Positions 18,539 through 26,986 of a DNA stretch of 64,000 nucleotides are shown here, piece after piece; the first letter of the stretch is position 1, and every line of letters begins with the position of its first letter. The translations under genes and the position numbers were made by a program. The DNA is from Xylophilus ampelinus (GTDB taxonomy: Bacteria; Pseudomonadota; Gammaproteobacteria; Burkholderiales; Burkholderiaceae_C). Below the pieces are notes generated by a model. It did no database searches. It had not been told where the DNA came from and was given only the letters and a program-made list of their open reading frames with translations. The stretch covers positions 5,847 to 69,846 of the forward strand of contig NZ_CABFMN010000089.1 of the NCBI RefSeq assembly GCF_901875635.1. The letters run 5' to 3'.

Positions 18539-20806
18539 TTATGGCCGTTGTCTTACGATTTTCATTTCGTCTGCTTCCATGACGACATTCAAAGCATTTG
18601 CAAGCACATTGTTCCGGGGGATTAGCCCGTTAACTGCACCGGTAGAGTTTGCATTTCCGGTATTGATCGCCCGCGCCACCTGCTCAGCTTGCAGAGAGGA
18701 ATAATAATTGATACTTGTGAGCGAGCCTTGGCACGACCGGGATGAGTAGCTGTAATTCGTGCATACGTTTTGCAATTTCGAAGACTGAATCGCTGGGTGC
18801 ACATCGGCATATTGACTGATATTCACAGCAGCGTTCCCCGATCTGGCGCATGTGATCCAGTAATATCCAGCGCTGTCAGCCGCACGCCAGACATCAGTCT
18901 CTAAAGAATCCCTGAAAGCGCTGGCCGCTTGGGACTGCCACCCTCTAAAATCGCCATAATTTCTATAATTAATTTCCCAGGTCAACTGAAGCAAGCCTCG
19001 TCCATACCATGGTGCATATTTGGTTCCGTTTCCGCCAAGTTCTGAGGTGCGAGAAAGGTAAATGGTTTCTTGAATGCTATTTGCGAGAAAGTAGCAGAGC
19101 CTGGTTTTGGCGACTGAGATGCCATACTTCCTGAAGGTGCAATTCAGGGGAGTAAGAAAGCGATTTGCCCTATCCAGCGCGGTGGTCCACCCTATCGTGG
19201 ATTGGGGATGGACAACACTGCCCGTAGCGCTTCGCGTTTGCTCAATGGCGTCTCTAGGGATGCACTGCGCCAATTCTCTGGCGCTCAACCACCCGCACAT
19301 GCGCATATGGCTGATGAACGTCCTCGGATGCAAATGCCAAGTCGCTGCCTTGTACTCCTCGGGCAGGTCATCGAAGCTGATGGCCTTGCAGTGCGCCTCG
19401 AACTCCTCCCACCCCTTGCCCGGCTCGACCCTGAACTCGTCATCGGTCTTGAGCCACTCGTAGCGCTGGGCGATGGTGCCTCGGTCCCACTCGGTCGGGA
19501 ACTTGCAGATGGCTCGCTTGAACGTGTGGCGCACCCCGGCATCGCCCAGCCGCCGCGCCAGCACCGCGCGTTGCCGGATGCTCTCGGGCGCCTTCGGATC
19601 GCGGATGGCGCGTTTGAGGTCCAATGAGTCGCAGCGCTGGTTGTCCGAAGTCGGATCGTCGCCATAGCACTGCCAGCCCAGGAACGCAGGGAAGTCGGCG
19701 TCGCTGAACTTGAAGGTGCCCGGTGCGTTCAGGTCTGCCCATACGGCACCGCCCGAGGTGGGAACCTGGCGCCAATGCGCCGCATTGCCTGGCAAGGGGT
19801 CGGGTCCCAGGTTGCGGCCGAAGCGCAGCAGCTCGTACCAGCCGCTCGGGCTGCTGGTGGCCTGCACGGCGGCGCCCAGGCTGGCGTGCCGCCGGTTGGC
19901 TTCAGCATACAGGTTGTATTCGAAATCCGGCTCGGAGTGAGACTGCCCGATCGGGGTGCCCACGGGCGATCCGTCGGCACCCTCGGTGGCCCGGTAGCTG
20001 CTGACCTTGGCGGTGCCGTTGCGATAGCGGATTTCAACCCACTGCGCTTCTTGCAAGGTGCCTGCGACAGCGCCGCGCCTGAGGTGGCTGACTGGGACGG
20101 CGGCGCTGGTGGGGGTGCCCGCCCGCAGGTAGACGTAGACGCTGCCGAACACGCTGTCGGTGCGGCCATCGGCCGTGGGCGCTGTGGCCGGGTCGCGCCA
20201 GGTGAGGGGCCGGCCGGCGCCCAAGAGCTTCTGCAATTCGGCGGTGTTCAGGCAAATCTCGAAATGGATCTGGTGCTCGCGCCCGAGGATGCGGCCTGCC
20301 GTGCCGATGGCGTCCTTGCGCCAGATGGGCTGCTTCTCCACCACGGCGGCCTCGATGCGCGACAGGTGCATGTACACGCTGTAGTAGCTCACGGTGGTGG
20401 GCGTGTTGCCGCTCGCGCCGATGTCGGTGGTGTGCCGCACGATCACGATACCGCTGTCGCTCCAGGCGGGCTCGCTGCCGTAGGGGTTGTAGTTCTGCGG
20501 GTCGGCCGGATCGATGTTGGCGGGTTTGGGTTCGCGCTTGAAGATGACGGTGCCGTCGGCGATGGCGCGCACGGGCAGGCGAAGTGGCACCGGCGCTGCG
20601 GGGCTTTGCGTGACAGGGGCCTGGGCGTTGCGCGGCGCGTTGATGTGCAGGCCGTTGTGCCAGGTCAAGGCGGTGGTCAGCGGGTACGAGCCCAAGGGGG
20701 CGCCGCCGGAGTTGGGGGCGATGTCGATCGCGTCGGGCATGGCCGCGCGCACGAAGGCCTCGTCGTCGGCATCGGGCGCTGGCAGGAAGGGCGGGCTGAT
20801 GAGCAT
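18539..20806 (-). CDS. T6SS effector: M23-like plus GH19-like peptidoglycan hydrolase
   Basis: 755 residues, no signal peptide, as expected for a VgrG-delivered effector. Residues about 40-190 resemble an M23 peptidase: WHNGLHINAP (His50, His54), LPVRAIADGTVIF, YYSVYMHLSRI (His147), REHQIHFEI (His178, His181). A middle region of about 300 residues is unassigned. Residues about 540-700 resemble a GH19 chitinase/lysozyme: FLANSIQETIYLSRTSELGG (candidate acids Glu580 and Glu589) and YGRGLLQLTWEINYRNYG. It would cut peptide and glycan bonds in target periplasm. DNA for the first ~480 residues is GC-rich, the GH19 part AT-rich, suggesting a swapped module. Lies 48 bp after vgrG. Confidence 0.82.
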   Translation of the reverse strand: MLISPPFLPAPDADDEAFVRAAMPDAIDIAPNSGGAPLGSYPLTTALTWHNGLHINAPRNAQAPVTQSPAAPVPLRLPVRAIADGTVIFKREPKPANIDPADPQNYNPYGSEPAWSDSGIVIVRHTTDIGASGNTPTTVSYYSVYMHLSRIEAAVVEKQPIWRKDAIGTAGRILGREHQIHFEICLNTAELQKLLGAGRPLTWRDPATAPTADGRTDSVFGSVYVYLRAGTPTSAAVPVSHLRRGAVAGTLQEAQWVEIRYRNGTAKVSSYRATEGADGSPVGTPIGQSHSEPDFEYNLYAEANRRHASLGAAVQATSSPSGWYELLRFGRNLGPDPLPGNAAHWRQVPTSGGAVWADLNAPGTFKFSDADFPAFLGWQCYGDDPTSDNQRCDSLDLKRAIRDPKAPESIRQRAVLARRLGDAGVRHTFKRAICKFPTEWDRGTIAQRYEWLKTDDEFRVEPGKGWEEFEAHCKAISFDDLPEEYKAATWHLHPRTFISHMRMCGWLSARELAQCIPRDAIEQTRSATGSVVHPQSTIGWTTALDRANRFLTPLNCTFRKYGISVAKTRLCYFLANSIQETIYLSRTSELGGNGTKYAPWYGRGLLQLTWEINYRNYGDFRGWQSQAASAFRDSLETDVWRAADSAGYYWITCARSGNAAVNISQYADVHPAIQSSKLQNVCTNYSYSSRSCQGSLTSINYYSSLQAEQVARAINTGNANSTGAVNGLIPRNNVLANALNVVMEADEMKIVRQRP

Positions 20807-20854
20807 GTGTGACAGACTTCTTTCAATCGGGACTCGGCGCTTCTTCTTGTGATG

Positions 20855-23410
20855 TCAGGCGGACGGGGAAAATTTGCGCACGCCATGTCCCTGGCCTACG
20901 AAAGCTCCTTGAGCAAATGAAGGCATGTCGGTCGGCCGGCTCATCGGCCCCACCTGTGCATGCAGCGCCGCATGCTCCAGCCACGTTCCGGCCGTGCCAT
21001 GCGTGATGCCGCTGGCGCTCCACTCCGAGTAGCTGCCCCCGCCGATGATCACGACCTTCTTCCTGGCGTCGATGCGCAGTTCACCCTCGATGCTCTTGAT
21101 CGTCACGTCCTTGTGGGCCACCAGGGTCACTTCGTTCTGGTGGGCCTGAACCTCGACGGGGTCTTCGCTAGCGATCCATCGGATGCCACCCTGGTGGGTG
21201 AAGGCGCGTATGCCGCGGGCGGCGCTGGCCAGCCAGCGCTTGGCTGCGCTGATGGAGGTGTGGCCCTGGCTGGTGATGGCGGCGTGTTCGCCGGTGTGCA
21301 CATGGATCGGCCCGGGTGTGCCGGCTTCGATGCCGGCCGGGCTGACAAGCACCAGATGCGGCGCCGTCAACTCGCCCATCGCCTCGCCGCAGCCCTGAAT
21401 GGCATCGTTCTGACTCTTGAGCGCCTTCTGCACCTCGTCCTGGTCGCTGTCGCCGTCTTGCGCCTTGTGGGCGCGGGCGTTCTCGGCCAGGGCGTCATGC
21501 TGGTCTTGGGCCACCTTCAGGCGGGCCGTGGTCTCGCCCATGTCCTTCGCATGGTTCGCCGCATGGCCCCGCGCCTCGGTGGTGATGAGCAGCCCATCCT
21601 GGGCGCGCACGGCCCCGTGGCCGTCCGTGCGCAGTTCGAAGCCCTGGCCTCTTGGGTCTTTTCTGCCCGCGTTGTCCTCGATCCGCGTGATGTGCCCCAG
21701 GCTCAGGCTGGAGCTTTGGTGGTCGCTCTTGAGCTGCACTTGGATCTTGCCGTCCGTGTCATCCAGGATCAGATGGTTGCTCCGGCCTGCCGCACTGTTG
21801 CCTCCGCCTTCGGTCAGCTCCCGGCTCCTGAAGCCAGAGAGGGCGCTTTGGCTGGGCAGCTCCCACGGCGGCAGGTTCATCTGGTTGTGCACCCGACCCG
21901 TGCAGATCGGCAGGTCCGGGTCCCCGCCGATGAAGTCCACGATCACTTCCTGGCCGATTCTTGGGAGGTGAACGCCCCCCAGCTGGTTGCCCGCCCACGG
22001 GCTGGAGACTCGCAGCCAGCAGGTGCTGTGCTGGTTCTTCTGCCCGAGGCGGTCCCAGGGGAACTGGACCTTGATTCTTCCCAGCTCATCGGTCCAGATG
22101 TTCTGGCCTTCGGGGCCGACGACCAGCGCCACCTGCGGGCCGTGGGTGTGAGGCTTGGCGTGGGCGGGCTCGGGCCTCAGGGGCTCGCTCATGGGATGGG
22201 CCGTCAGGTCCACCTGCACACGCCACGCCTGCCTTCTGTCCCGGCTCGCATCCTTGTTCTGGCTGTCCTGGCCCACGTCCTCGATCAGGAAGTCGGTGTC
22301 CAGGACCAGGTACTCGGCGTTGGCGTCTTGCCTGGGGTGCTTACTCAGTTGGAAGGTGCAGCCGGGGACCATGCCCCGCAGGTTGCCGCTGGCTCTGGCT
22401 CTGGCCCCGCGGGTGCGCAACTGCTGCATGCGCAGGCGGGCCAGGTGGTCGCCTTCTGCCTGGGGATCGTTGGCCTCTGCGGTCCCCGCCCGGGGCTGGG
22501 CGTAGTGGCTGCCCGCACGGTCGGCATGCCACTGGTACACCTCTGCACCGTTCTGCCCTGTGGGGCGCGGGTCCTTGCGGCCGGTGCTCAGGTCGGCTCT
22601 GGGGCGGGTGTAGTCGTAGTCCCGGGTGCTGTAGCGGCCGCTGGTGAGTTGGTGGTGGGGGATGAAGGCATGCAGGTACTCGGCGTCGAGTTTCCAGCCG
22701 GGGGCGTGGTACTCCACCTGCTGGTAGGCGGCGCTGGGGTTCTTCCGGTGGCCGCCCAGGTTGTCGATGAGGACCAGCCTGTGCTTGCCCTTCGAGTGCT
22801 CGAAGAAGTAGTTGATGCCCCATTCCTGGGTGAGCCGCTCGAAGAAGCTCAGATCGCTCTCGTTGAACTGGGTCTGGTAGTCCCGGGCCGGATAGGTCTC
22901 GACCAGGCGCTTGTCGACGGGGAAGGAGTAGTCGGCGAGCAGTTCATCGAGGATTTCGACGACGGTCTTGTTCTGGAAGATCTTGCAGTCGGTGCTCAAG
23001 GAGGCCAGGTGCAGCCAGGGGCGCAGGACGAGGCGGTACTGGATGTGGCGGCCTTCTTCGCCCCACAAAGCAGCTTCGGTGATGAGGGCATTGATCTCGC
23101 GGGTGCCCGAGCCGATGCGGTCCACAGAGGGGCCGACGGCACCGGGCAGGAATTCGCCGGCACCGTCCAGTTCGATGAAGCAGTTGATCTCGCGACCGAT
23201 GAAGGCGTCGAGGTCGAAGTCGGTGGCGCCTGAAGCTCCCAGGTTCAGGGCATCGGGGGTCTTGAGCAGCAGCTCGTACTCGAACAGGTGGTTCAGGCCC
23301 TCGCGGCCCGAGAGCCGCACGGGCTCCAGGGCGGGCTGCCCCCCATGCAAAGGAATGGCATCGCTGCGGATGCGAAGCGTGCGCGCAGATGTGCCGCCGA
23401 AATCGGTCAT
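20855..23410 (-). CDS. vgrG: Type VI secretion tip protein VgrG
   Basis: 851 residues from the ATG 23408-23410. The gp27-like head (PVRLSGREGLNHLFEYELLL, SFFERLTQEWGINYFFEH) is followed by the gp5 OB-fold (GRIKVQFPWDRLG, STCWLRVSSPWAGNQLGGVH, PRIGQEVIVDFIGGDPD) and a C-terminal beta-helix/DUF2345 region (GITHGTAGTWLEHA). It forms the puncturing tip and carries cargo effectors. No T6SS structural genes are in the window, so this is an orphan vgrG cassette encoding its cargo just downstream. A longer N-terminal frame exists but is not protein-like. Confidence 0.96.
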   Translation of the reverse strand: MTDFGGTSARTLRIRSDAIPLHGGQPALEPVRLSGREGLNHLFEYELLLKTPDALNLGASGATDFDLDAFIGREINCFIELDGAGEFLPGAVGPSVDRIGSGTREINALITEAALWGEEGRHIQYRLVLRPWLHLASLSTDCKIFQNKTVVEILDELLADYSFPVDKRLVETYPARDYQTQFNESDLSFFERLTQEWGINYFFEHSKGKHRLVLIDNLGGHRKNPSAAYQQVEYHAPGWKLDAEYLHAFIPHHQLTSGRYSTRDYDYTRPRADLSTGRKDPRPTGQNGAEVYQWHADRAGSHYAQPRAGTAEANDPQAEGDHLARLRMQQLRTRGARARASGNLRGMVPGCTFQLSKHPRQDANAEYLVLDTDFLIEDVGQDSQNKDASRDRRQAWRVQVDLTAHPMSEPLRPEPAHAKPHTHGPQVALVVGPEGQNIWTDELGRIKVQFPWDRLGQKNQHSTCWLRVSSPWAGNQLGGVHLPRIGQEVIVDFIGGDPDLPICTGRVHNQMNLPPWELPSQSALSGFRSRELTEGGGNSAAGRSNHLILDDTDGKIQVQLKSDHQSSSLSLGHITRIEDNAGRKDPRGQGFELRTDGHGAVRAQDGLLITTEARGHAANHAKDMGETTARLKVAQDQHDALAENARAHKAQDGDSDQDEVQKALKSQNDAIQGCGEAMGELTAPHLVLVSPAGIEAGTPGPIHVHTGEHAAITSQGHTSISAAKRWLASAARGIRAFTHQGGIRWIASEDPVEVQAHQNEVTLVAHKDVTIKSIEGELRIDARKKVVIIGGGSYSEWSASGITHGTAGTWLEHAALHAQVGPMSRPTDMPSFAQGAFVGQGHGVRKFSPSA

Positions 23411-23676
23411 GACAAGCCTCCCTGGCCTTCTTGCTGGTGTGCGGCTGCGTGTGACACCGCAACCGCCGAAACAATCGTAGTCCACCGGTACGGCAATGGA
23501 CTGGCACGGCTGCCCACGAGGTGGGAGAACCCGCGAACGAAAGCACCAAGGAACGACAAGTTCTCCACACTTGCAGCGCCGACCAGCGCGGTCCGCGGCG
23601 CGGGGCTATCGGCGCCGGCCTGACCCGCCACGCGCCTCTGGCCGCCGGAGCCTGCCGCCCCGCCGGATCAATACGT

Positions 23677-24384
23677 CTATGCAGGTGGGATGGGCCCAAT
23701 GCCCAGTTCGGCGCAGACCCGCTCGAGCGTGGCGCGCAGCGTGGCAACCTCCGCCTCGAGCTGCCCGACGCGCTCCTGCAGCGCACTGCCGGCGGGCTCG
23801 GGGCGCGCGGCGGCGGCAGGCGCCGCGGCCAGCAACTCCTCGGACGGCGGCCCGGCCAGCAGGTGCATCCAGCGGCTTTCGCGCGCGCCCGGCAGTCGCG
23901 GCAGCTTGACCACCAAGGCGCCGGCCGGCCGCTCGGCCAGCTCGTCGAGGAAAGCCTCCACCGAGGAGATGTCGGCGAAGTTGTGCATGCGGTCGCTGGC
24001 GATGCGCAGCTCGCCCGCGGTCTGCGGGCCGCGCAGCATCAGCACCGCCAGCAGGATGACCGACTGCGAAGGCAGCTTGAGCACCCGGTCGGCGTTGTGG
24101 CCGTAGCGCATCGCGCGGCCGCCGCTCGACTCGGTCACCAGCGCGTGGGCGCGCAGCCCTTCGAGCGCGGCCTGCACCTGCGCGTCGGACAGTTCGAGCA
24201 CCGGCTGCCGGCTGGTCTTCTGGTTGCAGCCGGCCACCAGGCTGTTGAGCGTCAGCGGGTAGGTGTCGGGCACCGTGCGCTGCTTCTCGATCAGCACGCC
24301 GAGCACGCGCGTCTCGGCGGCATCGAGCGTCCAGCCCGGGCCGGATGCGGCCGCGGGCGCCGTTGCGTCGGGCGTCTCGCTCAA
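23677..24384 (-). CDS. YceH/DUF480 family protein
   Basis: 235 residues. Two winged-helix repeats typical of DUF480 are visible: LDAAETRVLGVLIEKQRTVP, YPLTLNSLVAGCNQKTSRQP and LMLRGPQTAGELRIASDRMH, with a C-terminal coiled coil (LQERVGQLEAEVATLRATLE). Function unknown; structure suggests DNA binding. There is no ATG at the natural start, and the TTG at 24382-24384, 5 bp after the icd stop and preceded by GAAGGG, is the best start. Probably translated with icd. Confidence 0.88.
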   Translation of the reverse strand: MSETPDATAPAAASGPGWTLDAAETRVLGVLIEKQRTVPDTYPLTLNSLVAGCNQKTSRQPVLELSDAQVQAALEGLRAHALVTESSGGRAMRYGHNADRVLKLPSQSVILLAVLMLRGPQTAGELRIASDRMHNFADISSVEAFLDELAERPAGALVVKLPRLPGARESRWMHLLAGPPSEELLAAAPAAAARPEPAGSALQERVGQLEAEVATLRATLERVCAELGIGPIPPA

Positions 24385-24389
24385 CGCCG

Positions 24390-25421
24390 TCAGCCCTTCA
24401 GCCGTGTCACCAGCGCCTGCGTGAAGGCGGCCGTGTTGGCACTGCCGCCCAGGTCGCCGGTGCGCACCTTGTCGACGTTCAGCGTCTGGTCGATGCCCGT
24501 GCGCAGGCGCTGCGCGAGGTCGGTGCGCTGCACATGGTCGAGCATCTGCGCTGCGGCGAGCATCAGCGCGATCGGGTTGGCGATGCCCTTGCCCGCGATG
24601 TCGGGGGCCGAGCCGTGCACGGCCTCGAAGATGGCCGCGTCGGCGCCGATGTTGGCGCCCGGCGCCATGCCCAGGCCGCCCACCAGGCCGGCCACCAGGT
24701 CCGACAGGATGTCGCCGAACAGGTTGGTGGTGACCACGGTGTCGAACTGCCAGGGGTTGAGCACCAGCTTCATCGCGCAGGCGTCGACGATCATGGTCTC
24801 GAACTGGAACTTGCCCTGGTACTTCTCGGCGTAGAGCTGCTCGGCCGTCTCCAGGAAGATGCCGGTGAGCGCCTTCATGATGTTGGCCTTGTGCACCACC
24901 GTCACCTTCTTGCGGCCCTGGGAGATGGCGGCCTGGAAGGCGTAGTCGAGGATGCGGTGGCAGCCCTGGCGGGTGTTGATGCCGGTGGCCATGGCCACGG
25001 CGTGCGGATCGCCGTCGATGCGCACGTAGTGCTCGTGGCCGATGTACAGGCCCTCGAGGTTTTCGCGCACCACCAGCAGGTCGATCTTGTCGAAGCGGCC
25101 GCCGGGAATGATGGTGCGCGCCGGGCGCACGTTGGCGAAGAGCTGGAACTCCTCGCGCAGGCGCACGTTGGAGCTGCGGTAGCCGCCGCCCGAGGGCGTC
25201 TCCAGCGGGCCCTTGAGCGCCAGGCGCGTCTTGCGGATCGAGTCGAGCGTGGCCTTGGGCAGCGGGTCGCCGGCGGCCTTCACGCCGCCGAGGCCGGCGA
25301 TCTGGGAATCCCACTCGAAGGGCGCGCCCAGGGCGTCGAGGGCGGCCAGGGTGGCGTCCATGATCTCGGGGCCGATGCCGTCGCCGGGGATCAGGGTGGC
25401 AGGGATGCGGGTGGTGGTCAT
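24390..25421 (-). CDS. NAD-dependent isocitrate dehydrogenase (monocistronic IDH3-like)
   Basis: 343 residues from the ATG 25419-25421. Beta-decarboxylating dehydrogenase family: TLIPGDGIGPEIM, the substrate loop SGGGYRSSNVRLREEFQLFA with Ser and Arg residues, LLVVRENLEGLYIGHE, the metal-binding TTNLFGDILSDLVAGLVGGLG and EAVHGSAPDIAGKG. The short chain and sequence resemble NAD-type isocitrate dehydrogenases rather than the ~420-residue NADP-Icd, though tartrate or isopropylmalate dehydrogenases are relatives. Followed by yceH. Confidence 0.88.
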   Translation of the reverse strand: MTTTRIPATLIPGDGIGPEIMDATLAALDALGAPFEWDSQIAGLGGVKAAGDPLPKATLDSIRKTRLALKGPLETPSGGGYRSSNVRLREEFQLFANVRPARTIIPGGRFDKIDLLVVRENLEGLYIGHEHYVRIDGDPHAVAMATGINTRQGCHRILDYAFQAAISQGRKKVTVVHKANIMKALTGIFLETAEQLYAEKYQGKFQFETMIVDACAMKLVLNPWQFDTVVTTNLFGDILSDLVAGLVGGLGMAPGANIGADAAIFEAVHGSAPDIAGKGIANPIALMLAAAQMLDHVQRTDLAQRLRTGIDQTLNVDKVRTGDLGGSANTAAFTQALVTRLKG

Positions 25422-25503
25422 GCGGGTACTCGGTGGTCGATGCGAACGAGGCCGACAGCATACGCGGCGAAGCTGTCGCTCCGCCCACATCCCCGGGGTG
25501 CGC

Positions 25504-26073
25504 TCAGCCGTTTGGCGCCTGCAGGCGGCGGACCTGATCGATCAGCTGCGCGGCGACCGCCTCGAAGGGTTCCAGGCTCTGGTCGGCGCGGCTGAGCACC
25601 ACCGCCCCCTCGGCCGAAGCGATCAGCACCATGGCGAAGCGCCTCGCCTCCTCGGCGGGCAGGCCACCCTGGCGCAACAGGTCGCCCAGGCGCTCACGCC
25701 ACGCGCGGAACACCGCGGTGGCGTGCGACAGCAGCTCGGCCGAGTCGGTCGCCACCGTCACGGCCAGCACCGCGCAGCCGGCCTCGCACTGGGAGCGCGT
25801 GAGCACCGTGCGCCAGATGGCCAGGAAGCGCTCCACCACGGCGTCGGCCGGCGCGCCGGCCACCGGCTCCAGCGCATCGGCCAGCACCGCGCCGGCCCGG
25901 TCCACCGCCTCGGCGACCAGCTGGTCCTTGCCGCCGGGAAAGTGGTGGTACAGCGAGCCGCGCGGCGCGCCGGTAGCGGCCAGCACCTCCGAGAAGGACG
26001 TGGCATGCAGCCCGCGCCGCGCCAGCAGCGCCATCGCGCCCTCGACCATGCCCTTTCGAACCTCGCCCGCCAT
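25504..26073 (-). CDS. TetR-family repressor, LmrA/YxaF type
   Basis: 189 residues from the ATG 26071-26073. The HTH is clear (GAMALLARRGLHATSFSEVL, AATGAPRGSLYHHFPGGKDQL), and the C-terminal domain (RSQCEAGCAVLAVTVATDSA) is of the LmrA/YxaF group, with Cys residues in the C-terminal domain as often seen there. It is divergent from a lipoprotein gene, and the 100-bp spacer contains paired palindromes that suit its operator. The inducer is unknown. Confidence 0.93.
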   Translation of the reverse strand: MAGEVRKGMVEGAMALLARRGLHATSFSEVLAATGAPRGSLYHHFPGGKDQLVAEAVDRAGAVLADALEPVAGAPADAVVERFLAIWRTVLTRSQCEAGCAVLAVTVATDSAELLSHATAVFRAWRERLGDLLRQGGLPAEEARRFAMVLIASAEGAVVLSRADQSLEPFEAVAAQLIDQVRRLQAPNG

Positions 26074-26110
26074 GACTTCCTGCACCTTTTCCCGAACTTT
26101 GCACCAAAGA

Positions 26111-26154
26111 CTATGACAACCATCATAGATAGCGCTACTATGACGATCGTCATA
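26111..26154. promoter_or_regulatory. Paired palindromic operators in the TetR/lipoprotein divergon
   Basis: Two related palindromes share the ATGA...TCAT core: CTATGACAACCATCATAG at 26111-26128 (6-bp arms) and TATGACGATCGTCATA at 26139-26154 (a perfect 16-bp palindrome). Between them is TAGCGCTA, another 8-bp palindrome. They lie between the starts of the TetR gene and the lipoprotein, where one dimer pair could control both. TetR proteins commonly bind such sites; binding here is inferred. Confidence 0.72.
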
Positions 26155-26173
26155 CACCCATCGAGCCACCTTC

Positions 26174-26854
26174 ATGCCGCACCGTCGCCACGTCCTCGCC
26201 GCCCTCGGGCTGCCCCTCGCGCTCGCCGCCTGCGGCGCGCCCTCGCTTTCGTCCTCCCCTCTTTCACCCCCATCAGGAAACGCCCCCATGACCCTCGCAC
26301 AGACCCAGCAGGCCCTCGTCGGCGAATGGACCAGCATCGCCCCCGAGGTACGCCCGAGCGCACAGAAGAACCCCGACGGCAGCCTCAAGCCCTTCTACCT
26401 GAAGCGTGACTTCAAGGCCCTGCCGGGCGACCGCTTCGAGCTGGCCATCGTCAACTTCGCCGACCCCTACGGCAAGGTGCCGCTGGCCCGCCTGCTGATC
26501 AAGGGCCATACCTTCTGGCGCGGCGAGCATCCCATCGCGCCCGGCGCGCAGAAGGTCGACTTCGTCGCCGACGAGAGCTACGAGGTGACGCCCCTCGTGC
26601 AGGGCTTCGCCGACCTCCTGAACAAGGCGGCGGCGCAGGGCTACGCACCCTGGGCGGTCGGCCAGACGCAGAGCATCTTCGGCAAGGACTTCCTGCCCTT
26701 CGGCCTGAAGGCCGGCCAGCACTTCATGGAATACGACCTGGTCTACCTGGCGCACGGCATGCTCTTCTGGGGCGCGCGCAACGTCGACGGACGCGGCTTC
26801 GACACCGAGGCCAACCGGCCGACCAACCTGCAGATTCCGATGGTGCGCAAGTAA
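26174..26854 (+). CDS. Putative lipoprotein, lipocalin-like
   Basis: 226 residues with a lipoprotein signal (HVLAALGLPLALAACGAP; lipobox LAAC). The mature part (LVGEWTSIAPEVRPSAQKNP, FYLKRDFKALPGDRFELAIV, YEVTPLVQGFADLLN) alternates like a beta-barrel, with GEW at the start as in lipocalin-like folds. Probably anchored in the outer membrane facing the periplasm. It is divergent from the TetR gene and is the likely target of its control. An internal ATG at about residue 39 is a possible shorter start. Confidence 0.75.
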   Translation: MPHRRHVLAALGLPLALAACGAPSLSSSPLSPPSGNAPMTLAQTQQALVGEWTSIAPEVRPSAQKNPDGSLKPFYLKRDFKALPGDRFELAIVNFADPYGKVPLARLLIKGHTFWRGEHPIAPGAQKVDFVADESYEVTPLVQGFADLLNKAAAQGYAPWAVGQTQSIFGKDFLPFGLKAGQHFMEYDLVYLAHGMLFWGARNVDGRGFDTEANRPTNLQIPMVRK

Positions 26855-26986
26855 GCGCGGGCATGGGGCCGGACGCACAAGACCCGGCCCCCGGCGTGCA
26901 CGGGGCACTCTCCTAAAATCCTCGGTCGCAGCGCGTTGCCCGGGCAGCGCGCCTTTTCCATTGCCCCGGCTTCTTCGAACCCTCCG

